Source: Nitratireductor luteus (GTDB lineage: Bacteria > Pseudomonadota > Alphaproteobacteria > Rhizobiales > Rhizobiaceae). Taken from it: a stretch of DNA of 64,000 nucleotides. How positions within the stretch are numbered: the first letter of the stretch is position 1; every line of letters starts with the position of its first letter. The notes under the pieces are model-generated. The model saw nothing but the letters and a program-made list of their open reading frames with translations, was not told where the DNA came from and ran no database searches. This document shows, in pieces, positions 43,335 through 51,782 of this stretch. The stretch covers positions 1-64,000 of the forward strand of contig NZ_JAOANW010000004.1 of NCBI RefSeq assembly GCF_026162365.1, given 5' to 3'. A program made the position numbers and the translations under genes.

Positions 43335-44207
43335 ATGCAAAAGGCAGGAAACCGCCCCGCCGGGCAGGAAATAGAAAAGCGAGTTCGACAGTCGCCGCGC
43401 CGCAAACTGCTCATCGGGCTCGGCCGGGGCTTCGGCGGCGCCTTGATCTTCGGCCTGCCGTTGCTGATGACGATGGAGATGTGGTCGCTCGGCTTCTATA
43501 TGGACCGTTTTCGCCTTGCGCTCCTCTTGTTTCTCAACATGCCGCTCCTGACGCTCCTATCCTACCATGCGGGTTTCGAGGAGACGACGTGCTGGCACGA
43601 TGACCTGCGAGACATGGTAGTCGCCTACGCCATCGGTATCGTTGCCAGCGTCATTGTGCTTGCCGTCTTCGGCGTCGTAACCTTGGCCATGTCGGCAGAC
43701 GAGATCATCGGCAAGGTAGCTCTGCAGTCGGTGCCAGCCAGCATCGGCGCGCTTCTCGGGCGCAGCCAGCTTGGCGGGAGCAAGGCCGAGGCGTCCCAGG
43801 GGTCGGAACGGGTGAACTACGCCAGCGAGATGTTCCTGATGGCGGTCGGCGCCCTCTTTCTCGGCCTCAACGTGGCGCCGACCGAGGAAATGGTGCTGAT
43901 TTCCCACAAGATGACGGGATGGCACGCGGTGGCGTTGATCGCACTGTCCATCTTCCTGATGCACGCCTTTGTCTATGCTGTGGAATTCGCTGGCTCAGAC
44001 CCGTCCCTGCCGCCTGGGACACCATGGTGGAGCGCGTTCCTGCGTTTTACCATCACCGGCTACTCAATCGCTCTGCTGATCAGCCTCTATGCGCTTTGGA
44101 CTTTTGGGCGGACCGACGACGTCGGTCTGATGCCGGTGCTCATATCCATGGTCGTGCTGGGCTTTCCCGCTGCCATCGGTGCGGCTGCGGCCCGGCTGAT
44201 CCTCTGA
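43335..44207 (+). CDS. TIGR02587-family integral membrane protein
   Basis: 290 residues with about seven membrane segments. Features are GRGFGGALIFGLPLLMTMEMWSLGFYMDR, LLSYHAGFEET and NVAPTEEMVLIS. TIGR02587 proteins are of unknown function and are paired with a TIGR02588 gene, as here. It is preceded by a 268-bp gap with no visible gene. Confidence 0.88.
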   Translation: MQKAGNRPAGQEIEKRVRQSPRRKLLIGLGRGFGGALIFGLPLLMTMEMWSLGFYMDRFRLALLLFLNMPLLTLLSYHAGFEETTCWHDDLRDMVVAYAIGIVASVIVLAVFGVVTLAMSADEIIGKVALQSVPASIGALLGRSQLGGSKAEASQGSERVNYASEMFLMAVGALFLGLNVAPTEEMVLISHKMTGWHAVALIALSIFLMHAFVYAVEFAGSDPSLPPGTPWWSAFLRFTITGYSIALLISLYALWTFGRTDDVGLMPVLISMVVLGFPAAIGAAAARLIL

Positions 44208-44221
44208 ACAGAAGGTGCCAG

Positions 44222-44671
44222 ATGAAACAGAGGCGGCAGCGGTCGATGAAGAACCGGGCGGCGCGGCAAACACCGAAACGCCATGGAGGTGGAAACGAAA
44301 AACCGCATACGCTCGAATGGGTGGCGGGAGGGCTCTCGGCCGTCGTCGTCCTGGCGTTGGTCGGCTTCATCCTCTATCAAGCGATAAATGCGACGGCGAC
44401 AAAGCCGAATCTGCGCGTTCTCGTCGAACAGGTCGAGGTGACGGACAACGGCTATCGCGTCAACTTCCGCGCCGTCAACCGGGGTGGTGCCACTGCCGCG
44501 GGTGTGGAGATCGAAGGGCGGATCGAGCACGATGGCGAGACGATCGAGACGAGCCGGGTCACGCTCGATTACATCCCCCCGCATTCCGGGCAGCAGGGAG
44601 GGCTCCTTTTCAGCCAGGATCCGAAGCGCTACCGGCTGAGGCTTGCCGCGAAGGGTTATACGGATCCGTAA
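44222..44671 (+). CDS. TIGR02588-family membrane-anchored protein
   Basis: 149 residues: a basic N-terminus, one membrane segment (LEWVAGGLSAVVVLALVGFILYQAI, about 31-55), and an extracytoplasmic beta-rich domain (VEQVEVTDNGYRVNFRAVNRGGATAAGVEIEGRI). It is the known partner of TIGR02587. The ATG at 44222 follows GAAGGTG. Function unknown. Confidence 0.88.
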   Translation: MKQRRQRSMKNRAARQTPKRHGGGNEKPHTLEWVAGGLSAVVVLALVGFILYQAINATATKPNLRVLVEQVEVTDNGYRVNFRAVNRGGATAAGVEIEGRIEHDGETIETSRVTLDYIPPHSGQQGGLLFSQDPKRYRLRLAAKGYTDP

Positions 44672-45038
44672 GTGCAGCCGAGCGGACCATTCTTCCGAGC
44701 GTACATGCCGGCAGCCCGAAGGGCCGGCCTCCCGCTGCCTCTGTTCCATATTAGGGCCGATTACAACGGAACAAGCCGGCCTGCCGATGTTGCCAGAGAT
44801 GCAGGCCGGCTTGCTTTGGGTGCGGCAACTCAGGGGAGGGCCAGTTGCCACGTGCGCCCAACGTCGTGCAGGTGAGTTTGTTCCGAATGCAGCGATTGAA
44901 CGATGCTCCAGTGCTGTGTTGGCAGTTCGAACTTTTCTGCGGATCACTCGACTATATGAACGATTTCCCGCGTCTTCGTTGCCGGTCGCCAATCCCCGAC
45001 CGCACATGGCCCCCAGCCGATCGTCTTGAACGGCATCG
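44672..45038. other. Intergenic, 367 bp
   Basis: No gene is supported. It contains the 12-bp inverted repeat at 44773-44812. Confidence 0.5.
44773..44812. repeat. 12-bp inverted repeat AAGCCGGCCTGC (shared with 53.8 kb)
   Basis: AAGCCGGCCTGC and its exact reverse complement flank a 16-base loop after the TIGR02588 gene. The right arm with flanks, ATGCAGGCCGGCTTG, is found again at 53867-53881. It may end transcription, though no T run follows. Confidence 0.6.
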
Positions 45039-45878
45039 TCACTGTCCCTGAACGGATCCCGGGTGGGCACGGGGCAAATATGCCGTGATCAGCTCTTCCA
45101 TATGAGCGTCTCGCACCTTCGCACTCTCCCCGCCCATCACGACGGCGATGATCCTCCGCCCGTCGCGGGCAGCGGAAGTGGCGACGTTGAAGCCCGAGGC
45201 GCGGATATAGCCGGTTTTAAGGCCATCGACGCCGCGCACGCTGCCAAGAAGATTGTTGTGCCCGCGGATCATTTTGCCCTTATAGGAGAAGCTGCGGTTG
45301 GCAAAGAAATGGTAGTGATGCGGGAAGTGCTTACGCAACGCCATTGCCAGGAGGCCCATGTCATGCGCCGTCGTGATCTGGTTGGGATCATTGAGACCGG
45401 ATGCGTTGCGGAATGTGGTCGAACGCATGCCGAGTTCGCGCGCCTTTGCAGTCATCATTGTAGCGAAATGCTCCTCGGAACCGCCTAACCGCTCGGCCAC
45501 CGCCGTGGCGACGTCATTCGCGGATTTCACGCACAATGCCAGGATCGCTGTGCGGACATCGATGCTTTGGCCTGGCTTGAAGCCGATCTTGGATGGCGGG
45601 CGCGAAGCAGCGAAGGCGGAGATGGGTATTTCACTGGATGAAGTGAGCTGGCCGGAATCCAGCGCCTCGAAGAGGAGATAAAGTGTCATCATCTTTGTCA
45701 GGGACGCGGGATAGCGGCGTTCGTTCGACGCACTTTCGTAGATGATCTTTCCCGAATGGGCATCGATGACAATCGCCGCATATTTCTCCGAATTCAGCGG
45801 CACCACCGCAGACGTAAGAACTGTGCTGGTCGTGCATCCGGCAACTGCGAGCATTACCGCAATCCAAGCCCATTTCAT
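45039..45878 (-). CDS. D-alanyl-D-alanine carboxypeptidase (PBP5/6-like), lipoprotein signal
   Basis: 279 residues. A lipobox VAGC (Cys15) suggests an anchored form. The penicillin-binding motifs are S59-L-T-K62 in PASLTK, SAND and KTGYIR. It trims the terminal D-Ala of peptidoglycan stem peptides. The C-terminal anchor domain of PBP5 is absent, so the lipobox could replace it. It appears to be a single-gene unit. Confidence 0.92.
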   Translation of the reverse strand: MKWAWIAVMLAVAGCTTSTVLTSAVVPLNSEKYAAIVIDAHSGKIIYESASNERRYPASLTKMMTLYLLFEALDSGQLTSSSEIPISAFAASRPPSKIGFKPGQSIDVRTAILALCVKSANDVATAVAERLGGSEEHFATMMTAKARELGMRSTTFRNASGLNDPNQITTAHDMGLLAMALRKHFPHHYHFFANRSFSYKGKMIRGHNNLLGSVRGVDGLKTGYIRASGFNVATSAARDGRRIIAVVMGGESAKVRDAHMEELITAYLPRAHPGSVQGQ

Positions 45879-46146
45879 CCCCGCATCCCCATTCTACTGC
45901 AATATGCCCGCACACGCGGCCATCGAAGCAGAAACGGTGGGGAGAGTCGATCTCCGGCTTGACGCTTGTTTTTCAACTTGATGATGGTTGTCTGGGTTGG
46001 AAACCAACAGGAAATACCAACAAAATATTTCTGTGGTTCGGTTCCCGCATCGGCTTCAACCTGCTTTGGGCCGATTTGACCTGTTTCTGTAGATCCCACT
46101 TGGGTGGGATCATGCCCCTATCACTTGCTCGGAAGGTCTCTTTTCA

Positions 46147-46899
46147 ATGGCTATCGGAACGCGCTCCGCACGCCTTGCTGTGCTAATCGACGCCGACAAC
46201 GCCTCGGCCAAAATCGTCGACGGTCTTTTCGACGAGATCGCCAAGATTGGCGAGGCCAGCGTTCGTCGGATCTATGGCGACTTCTCCAGTGCAAGATCGA
46301 AAGCGTGGATCGATGTCCTGGCACAGCATGCAATCATTCCGCAGCAGCAGTTCGCCTATACGACCGGTAAAAATGCCTCAGACATCACGCTCGTCATCGA
46401 TGCAATGGACCTTTTGCACAGTGGCCGTTTCGACGGTTTCTGTCTGGTTTCGTCCGACAGCGACTTCACGCGGCTTGCCGCTCGGATTCGCGAGCAGGGT
46501 GTCGATGTCTTTGGATTCGGAGAGCAAAAGACGCCCGAGAGCTTCCGGCAGGCTTGCCGACGCTTTACCTACACCGAGAATTTACTCCCGGATGCGCCTG
46601 CCAATGCAGAGGCTGCAGACAGTAAAGCCAAGCCGCTTCAGTCGCCGAGCGCGGCCACGCCGATCATCCGGCGCGTTCTCGATCAGATGGAGACAGAAGA
46701 CGGTTGGGCACCGCTTGGCGCAGTGGGAACACAGCTTGCTAACCTTTCGTCTGATTTCGATCCGCGCAATTTCGGCTTCCGCAAGCTCAGCGATCTGGTC
46801 CGCAAGACCAACGCTTTCGAGATTGACCAGTCAGAAGGGCGAGCCGTGCGCATCCGCAAAAAGCCAGGACCGGCGAAAGGCTCAAGGAGACGGAAATAG
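46147..46899 (+). CDS. NYN-domain (LabA/DUF88-like) RNase with C-terminal OST-HTH
   Basis: 250 residues. The N-terminal NYN/PIN-like domain has LAVLIDADNASAKIV, DITLVIDAMDLLHSGRFDGFCLVSSDSDFTRL and GFGEQKTPESFR; the acidic residues form the nuclease site. The C-terminal part (about 170-235; IIRRVLDQMETEDGWAPLGAVGTQLA) is an OST-HTH/LOTUS RNA-binding module, and the tail is strongly basic. Probably an RNA-processing or regulatory enzyme; targets unknown. Confidence 0.88.
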   Translation: MAIGTRSARLAVLIDADNASAKIVDGLFDEIAKIGEASVRRIYGDFSSARSKAWIDVLAQHAIIPQQQFAYTTGKNASDITLVIDAMDLLHSGRFDGFCLVSSDSDFTRLAARIREQGVDVFGFGEQKTPESFRQACRRFTYTENLLPDAPANAEAADSKAKPLQSPSAATPIIRRVLDQMETEDGWAPLGAVGTQLANLSSDFDPRNFGFRKLSDLVRKTNAFEIDQSEGRAVRIRKKPGPAKGSRRRK

Positions 46900-47000
46900 G
46901 TGACCGCGCCATTGAACAATCCACCCGGAACTCTGGCTCTGCCATTGCCTTGAACAATGGTTTCCGAAGATCTGCCGTATCCGTCATACAAATCGCCGGT

Positions 47001-47588
47001 TCAGCGATCATGCAAACCTTTTCCGCCGAGAATTTTCGGCGTGGATTTTTCAATCCTCGACACCCGGGTTCTGGACTGCTTGGGCTGGGAAAAATAAAGG
47101 ATGTATCCCCTTCGCCGCCCTGGGGTCAGACCTTCGAAAGCCGTCTTTAGGTCCGGATCCTCGTCCAGCTTGCTCATGAGTTCCGCGGGAAGTTCGAGAT
47201 CGTCCTTCGGGAACTTCACCTTCAGGCCAGCTTTCTCCACGTTGATGGCTTCATGGATATAATCTTTCAGGGTGGCTTCCATCCCGACTATTTCCGCGAC
47301 GCTTGAGAATCTTATCTTTCGCATCGACCGTGAGTTTTCCCCGGGTGCGACGAGGAGGCCCTCGGCATCTTTCAACAAGGCACCTTTGAAGAAGGCAAGT
47401 GCGCAGTATTCCTTGAGCCCCCAGAGGGCGGCCACATTACCGTTCTGAAACGTGTAGCAGGGAGAGCGCCATTTGAAATCTTCCGTCACAGGGCAGTCGA
47501 GAAGGATTGCTCTCAATGCCTGCAGTTCACCCCGCCACTTTTTTGCTCTGGTGAAGAATGCTTCGATCTCGGGATTCACCTCATTCAT
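47001..47588 (-). CDS. YdeI/OmpD-associated family protein (DUF1801)
   Basis: 195 residues. The N-terminal DUF1801 fold is seen in WRGELQALRAILLDCPVTEDFKWRSPCYTF and CALAFFKGALLKD; the C-terminus LTPGRRRGYILYFSQPKQSRTRVSRIEK is the YdeI-type helical end. It is linked to peptide resistance in other bacteria, with no firm mechanism. The ATG at 47588 has GGAG before it; the longer frame to 47705 lacks support. Confidence 0.85.
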   Translation of the reverse strand: MNEVNPEIEAFFTRAKKWRGELQALRAILLDCPVTEDFKWRSPCYTFQNGNVAALWGLKEYCALAFFKGALLKDAEGLLVAPGENSRSMRKIRFSSVAEIVGMEATLKDYIHEAINVEKAGLKVKFPKDDLELPAELMSKLDEDPDLKTAFEGLTPGRRRGYILYFSQPKQSRTRVSRIEKSTPKILGGKGLHDR

Positions 47589-47970
47589 CTCCGGCTCCCA
47601 TGACGTTGTCCGTTTCGATTGTTCGTCATCGCCCTTCTCGAAATGCTTTAGTGTTTTAAATGTAAAGGCGGTTCCGCAAAATGCCACATGACAAGCCCAC
47701 AGCATTCCACCCGGAAGTGGCCGTCTGAAAACGCTTGTCTGCCCGGCTGCGGGATAATGGCAGCAACCTTTCCGGACCGATTGCGGTAATCTTTTCTACG
47801 GCGCTCTCCCTCATGCGGCCTTTGACAGCCACGCTTTGACACTGCGATAGCGAGAGCGAAGGCCCTCCACCACATCACGTCAGAATGAGCGAAGTGGCTT
47901 TCCCCCATTTGGTCAGGTACCTCCAATTCCCAATTCCGCGTATTCTGCTTTTTCGCCGCGGGAGGTAAGT
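47589..47970. other. Intergenic, 382 bp
   Basis: Divergent upstream region of the YdeI-type and LuxR-type genes. No further gene is supported, and no clear repeat was recognised. Confidence 0.5.
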
Positions 47971-49080
47971 GTGACATCGCTCGATGGAGACGAAAGCAGC
48001 CTGCTGCGTCTTTATGATGCGGCCGTCTCACCGGACCTGTGGCCGCAGGTCTTGCAGGAGCTTGCCAACCAAGCGGATGCCGTCGGTTGCTGCATTGCCA
48101 TCGACAATTTGAAGGAAACGCTCATCGCGCCCCCGATGTCTCCGGAGCTCGTCGAGCCGCTTTCGGATTTCGTCCAGAGCGGCTGGTACCGGCGCGATCT
48201 CCGCGGCCGCAGAGGATGGCCGCTTATCAAGGCCGGGCGCCGCGTTCTCATCGAGCACGACGTTTCCACCGAAGAGGAAAGGCGGTGCGGAAGCTACCAC
48301 AATGAGTGGCTGCGGCCCTGGGATCTGCCGTGGTGGTCGGCCATCGGCTTCCCGTGCGGGGGAGGCCTGTTCGCGCTCGCGCTGTTGAGAAACTCGCAAC
48401 AAGAAGCGTTCACGCGCGCCGAAGCCGCAAAACTTTCAAGATGGCGCCCGCATCTCAAGCGTGCCATCTCGCTGGCGCAGCTTTGGTCGCGACGCCAGGC
48501 TGATTCGGTGCTGGCAACCTTGCAACGTCTCGATCGTGCCGCCTTCCTTCTCAACGCTCAGGGCCGCGTCAGCCAATTGAATGCGCCTGCCGAAGTGCTG
48601 CTGGGCCGCTCCCTCGAGCTTCGCCTTGGCAGGCTGAGGGCGGTCCACCGAAAGGACGATGCAGCCTTGCAAGGCTTCCTTGCGGCCGCGCTCGCCCCGC
48701 CCTTTCCCCGCGGTACAGCCGACGAGGAGCCAATTCTGATTGGGAGCGAGGGCCGCAGACGTCTCATCGTCGAGGCAATGCCGACCGTCGGTCTGCTCCA
48801 GGACGTATTCGCCGGGACGCGGGCATTGCTTCTCGTGACAGACCTTGATCGCCGCGCGGTGCTGCCGGAGGAGAGACTGCGCAAGCTCTTCAACCTGACA
48901 GCATCCGAAGCCGCCGTAGCGGCGAGAATTGCCGCGGGGAGCGACCTGCGGAGAATTGCGGAGTCGTTGGAAATCGCAACGGGGACGGCGCGGAACCACC
49001 TCAAGGCAATCTTTTCGAAGACCGGCACGCACCGGCAGAGTGAGCTGGTGGCGCTTGTTCAGCGGATCCCGCTCGGCTGA
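47971..49080 (+). CDS. LuxR-type helix-turn-helix regulator
   Basis: 369 residues. The first about 300 contain PAS/GAF-like sensor sequence without metal or heme motifs (SQLNAPAEVLLGRSL is PAS-like). The C-terminal GerE domain is LFNLTASEAAVAARIAAGSDLRRIAESLEIATGTARNHLKAIFSKTGTHRQSELV. The GTG at 47971 has GGGAGGTAAGT upstream. The element at 49137, 57 bases after its stop, is repeated in front of another gene and could be its target; this is speculation. Confidence 0.88.
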   Translation: MTSLDGDESSLLRLYDAAVSPDLWPQVLQELANQADAVGCCIAIDNLKETLIAPPMSPELVEPLSDFVQSGWYRRDLRGRRGWPLIKAGRRVLIEHDVSTEEERRCGSYHNEWLRPWDLPWWSAIGFPCGGGLFALALLRNSQQEAFTRAEAAKLSRWRPHLKRAISLAQLWSRRQADSVLATLQRLDRAAFLLNAQGRVSQLNAPAEVLLGRSLELRLGRLRAVHRKDDAALQGFLAAALAPPFPRGTADEEPILIGSEGRRRLIVEAMPTVGLLQDVFAGTRALLLVTDLDRRAVLPEERLRKLFNLTASEAAVAARIAAGSDLRRIAESLEIATGTARNHLKAIFSKTGTHRQSELVALVQRIPLG

Positions 49081-49136
49081 GCCTGTAGCTGAAGCGATCG
49101 ACAACCATTCGAAACCGCAAAATCCCGCGAAGAGTG

Positions 49137-49187
49137 TAGCCCATTTGGGACAGGCGGCTGACGCGCTGGGGCGCGATACTCGGATGC
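49137..49187 (+). repeat. 51-bp element, copy A (upstream of PG-binding gene)
   Basis: 45 of 51 positions match the reverse complement of 51376-51426. It begins TAGCCCATTTGGGACA, which holds a CCCA-TT-TGGG dyad, and ends CTCGGATGC. It sits 75 bp before the ATG at 49263, and copy B sits 59 bp before the ATG at 51316, in the same direction relative to each gene. It could be a shared promoter/operator or an inverted repeat framing a mobile module. Confidence 0.75.
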
Positions 49188-49262
49188 AGCCGGCAATGCA
49201 GTACGCGGTCAACGCCCGACTGCATTTAGGCCGATCGAACGACAACGCAGGAGGACAAGGAT

Positions 49263-49676
49263 ATGCGCAGGCTGATCTTCCTCGTGGCGGCAATTGTGGT
49301 CGCAGACACGCTACCCGTCGGTGCGCAATCCGATGATGGCATGAAGCTTCAGCGCTGCGTTTGGGCGTGCCTCGCCCGCTCGTCAGGTAACGAAGACCCG
49401 GCCTATCACACTTGCGTGGAGAACGTTTGCGTCGCCAGGACGCCTCCGGCTTCTCCGCGTGGTCAATCAGCTGTTCCGCGCGCTGAACAGCCCGATCGGG
49501 CCACCGTCAGTTTCGTGCAGCGACGCCTTGCTGATCTTGGATTTGATCCCGGACCAATTGACGGGATCTATGGCCGAAAAACTCGGGCGGCGGTGGAGGC
49601 GTTCCGCGCTTCTCGGCGTCTTGGCGAGGCCAGCGGCATTGACGAGGATCTTCTGGCGGTCCTCCGATCCGAATGA
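49263..49676 (+). CDS. Secreted peptidoglycan-binding domain protein
   Basis: 137 residues: signal peptide (cut after VGA), a Cys-bearing middle (RCVWACLARSS, CVENVCVA; possible two disulfides) and a C-terminal PG_binding_1 domain (VSFVQRRLADLGFDPGPIDGIYGRKTRAAVEAFRASRRLG). It likely docks on the cell wall. The stop overlaps the start of the next gene (ATGA), so the two are coupled. GGAGGACAAGGAT precedes the ATG. Confidence 0.85.
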   Translation: MRRLIFLVAAIVVADTLPVGAQSDDGMKLQRCVWACLARSSGNEDPAYHTCVENVCVARTPPASPRGQSAVPRAEQPDRATVSFVQRRLADLGFDPGPIDGIYGRKTRAAVEAFRASRRLGEASGIDEDLLAVLRSE

Positions 49677-50704
49677 AGAACGACGCTGACCGGCATACGC
49701 ACCGGAGGGAGGCAAGTGGACCAATGGAAAGTTCTGCAGAACGACACGGTTCTTCAGCTGGCGCGGAGAGTTGGGTTCGGCGGATTGGAAGCGTACTCGT
49801 TACGATTGCTTTTCTCGCGGCTCCGGCAGCCGCGCAGGATCTTGACGCCGGTCTCGCGGATTTTGCGAACAAGCGGTACAGCAGGGCTTTTAAGACGCTC
49901 GAACCGCTGTCGGCGACCGGCGTGCAGGAGGCGCAGCTGGCCGTGGGCAAGATGCTGCTGTTAGGCAAAGGCACGGAGCAGGATTCAGCACGCGGCATCG
50001 AGATGCTCGACTCCTTGGCCACAGAGAGTCCTGAGGCGGCCTTCATTCTCGGGGAATACTATTTCGAAAAGCGGCAGGGTCTTCGCGCGATGCCCTATCT
50101 CGAACGGGCCGCAGCAGCGGGTGACGGCGCAGCCATGGAGATGATCGGGGAACTCTATCGCGGCGGCCGCGACATAGACTATTCCGAGGCAGACATGGCT
50201 CGGTGGTTTGCCAAGGCCATTGAATCAGGCTCGGTGAGCCCCTGGACCGCGATGTTGAGCGGTCTCACTGCTCTCAAGCGGAAGAACTACGAACTCGCCG
50301 TCGAGCATTTCGGTATTGCCGCCGATAAAGGAAATCTGCGCGCCGTGGCTGAACTCGGGCGACTTTACTATGAGGGTCTCGGCACCTCTCGCGACCTGTC
50401 CGAGGCTCACCGACGCCTGCTGCCCGCAGCCGCCGCTCACTACGCACTCGGCGAACTCTATCTCGGGGACGTGTTTGTGGCGATGGGCCAGCCGATCCGG
50501 GGACTGGAGTGCTACGGTGCTGCGCTGATTGATGGCAAGCGCGAAGAGAATCCGGAAGTCATGAAAATCGCTTGGCAGAAGCTTCTCCCATTTGGAATTC
50601 TCGGAAATGCGGGAGTCAGGGTAGAGAAGCCGGACGGGCCCTGCGATTTCGAGCCGAGCGAGCTGATGTTGATGCTTGTGGAATCCTACTTCTCGGGCAA
50701 GTAG
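49673..50704 (+). CDS. Secreted Sel1/TPR-like repeat protein
   Basis: Up to 343 residues. A basic leader and signal peptide (VLVTIAFLAAPAAAQ) precede several Sel1-like units such as AQLAVGKMLLLGKGTEQDSARGIEML, AAMEMIGELYRGGRDIDYSEADMARWF and AVAELGRLYYEGLGTSRDLSEAHRRL. The ATG at 49673 overlaps the previous stop; the ATG at 49724, after GGAGG, gives a more normal signal peptide. Probably a periplasmic scaffold for envelope complexes. It converges on the next gene with a 3-bp gap. Confidence 0.82.
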   Translation: MKNDADRHTHRREASGPMESSAERHGSSAGAESWVRRIGSVLVTIAFLAAPAAAQDLDAGLADFANKRYSRAFKTLEPLSATGVQEAQLAVGKMLLLGKGTEQDSARGIEMLDSLATESPEAAFILGEYYFEKRQGLRAMPYLERAAAAGDGAAMEMIGELYRGGRDIDYSEADMARWFAKAIESGSVSPWTAMLSGLTALKRKNYELAVEHFGIAADKGNLRAVAELGRLYYEGLGTSRDLSEAHRRLLPAAAAHYALGELYLGDVFVAMGQPIRGLECYGAALIDGKREENPEVMKIAWQKLLPFGILGNAGVRVEKPDGPCDFEPSELMLMLVESYFSGK

Positions 50705-50707
50705 CGT

Positions 50708-51316
50708 TTACCGCCGCACATTGTTGATATAGTCGAAGGCCTTGTCGATGAGCGCACTTGCCTCTTCGGATTCGTCGCAATTGGACAGCCCGTCGATGAT
50801 GATCGAGGCTAGGAAAACGTGTTCGAAGAATTTGTCCCGCTGCTCATCGTAAAGTGCAAGGAAGGCGGCCGGGGGCTCGACCGCGCTGCCATCCCCGCCG
50901 AAACTGAGCTGGCCATGCGACCGAAGAAGTTCCTCGCAGCCGGAGCGCCTACCGAGCCGCGTATCGAGGCAGTAGACCCAAAACTCCTCGTGAGTCGGGA
51001 CGAAGCCAACGCGCTCCTTGTAAAGACGGCCATGGTGGACCCGGGCCAGCCAGTCAGCGTCAGCGAACTTCATCTGATAGGCTGGATCGTGACCTTCAGC
51101 TTCATAGTACGCCCACATCCGGTCATACTCGTCCTGCAGGTCCTTCTCGCTGGGATTGGGTATCGACCAGTAGGCGGACCGGGAGGATTCCAAGCGATCC
51201 GCCAAGCTTGAATACTCCTGCTTGTCCCAGTAGTCGCAGCCCGCCAACGTGGCAGCGTCGGCGTTCCAGGTAACGAGCAATACAATGGCGAGCCCATGAG
51301 CAGTCGTCCGAAGCAT
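50708..51316 (-). CDS. Secreted protein of unknown function
   Basis: 202 residues: signal peptide TAHGLAIVLLVTWNADAATL, then an acidic, Trp/Tyr-rich helical domain (YDRMWAYYEAEGHDPAYQMKF, HEEFWVYCLDTRLGR) with four Cys outside the signal. No family recognised. A 51-bp element upstream is shared in inverted orientation with the PG-binding gene at 49263, suggesting common control. Confidence 0.65.
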   Translation of the reverse strand: MLRTTAHGLAIVLLVTWNADAATLAGCDYWDKQEYSSLADRLESSRSAYWSIPNPSEKDLQDEYDRMWAYYEAEGHDPAYQMKFADADWLARVHHGRLYKERVGFVPTHEEFWVYCLDTRLGRRSGCEELLRSHGQLSFGGDGSAVEPPAAFLALYDEQRDKFFEHVFLASIIIDGLSNCDESEEASALIDKAFDYINNVRR

Positions 51317-51375
51317 GGAACCCTCCTTCAGTCACGTATCAATGCTGCATAATATTGGTGCCTATGGCCACGATC

Positions 51376-51426
51376 GCATCCGAGCATCGCACGCCAGCTT
51401 GTCAGCCGCATGTCCCAAATGGGCTA
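51376..51426 (-). repeat. 51-bp element, copy B (upstream of secreted-protein gene)
   Basis: Reverse complement of copy A with six differences. With copy A it encloses three envelope-protein genes (49263-51316) in a 2.3-kb module. No transposase lies inside, so a simple insertion sequence is not supported. Confidence 0.75.
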
Positions 51427-51654
51427 GGGCGCTGCAACATCGTATTTCGTTGACGGTTTGACGAGGGACGGGGCATGTCCGAGGCTCCCGCTCGCTGCAA
51501 GAACTACCGCTTTCCGACCGTTTTTGTGATTGGAATTGCATTCAACGAGAGGCTTCGAGCACGACAAAACGCGTCGCGCTAAATCCCAAAAAACCGCAAG
51601 TATAAACTGGAGTTAGACGAACAACAGATACGGTCCCGCTGCGGCGCGGTTAAG

Positions 51655-51716
51655 TACGTCGTCAGGTGGCGACCGATCAAGCCGCGACCTCCAATGATCA
51701 AGACGCTGTTGACCGC
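51655..51716 (-). pseudogene. Remnant of an SDR/epimerase N-terminus
   Basis: On the minus strand this reads AVNSVLIIGGRGLIGRHLTTY, a clear GGxGxxG nucleotide-binding start of an extended short-chain dehydrogenase. It is followed by unrelated residues and a stop near 51583. No start codon or ribosome site is clear. It is probably a leftover of a deleted gene; the rest of 51317-51782 shows no other gene. Confidence 0.55.
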
Positions 51717-51782
51717 ACAACTAAGGGGGGCGGGAGGATTCCGCCGCAGATGCTGCGGATGCAGACCAGGTTTCTGGTGGTG

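Noticed and set aside
49137-51426. A complete insertion sequence bounded by the 51-bp inverted copies
   Set aside because: None of the three enclosed genes is a transposase, and target-site repeats are not visible.
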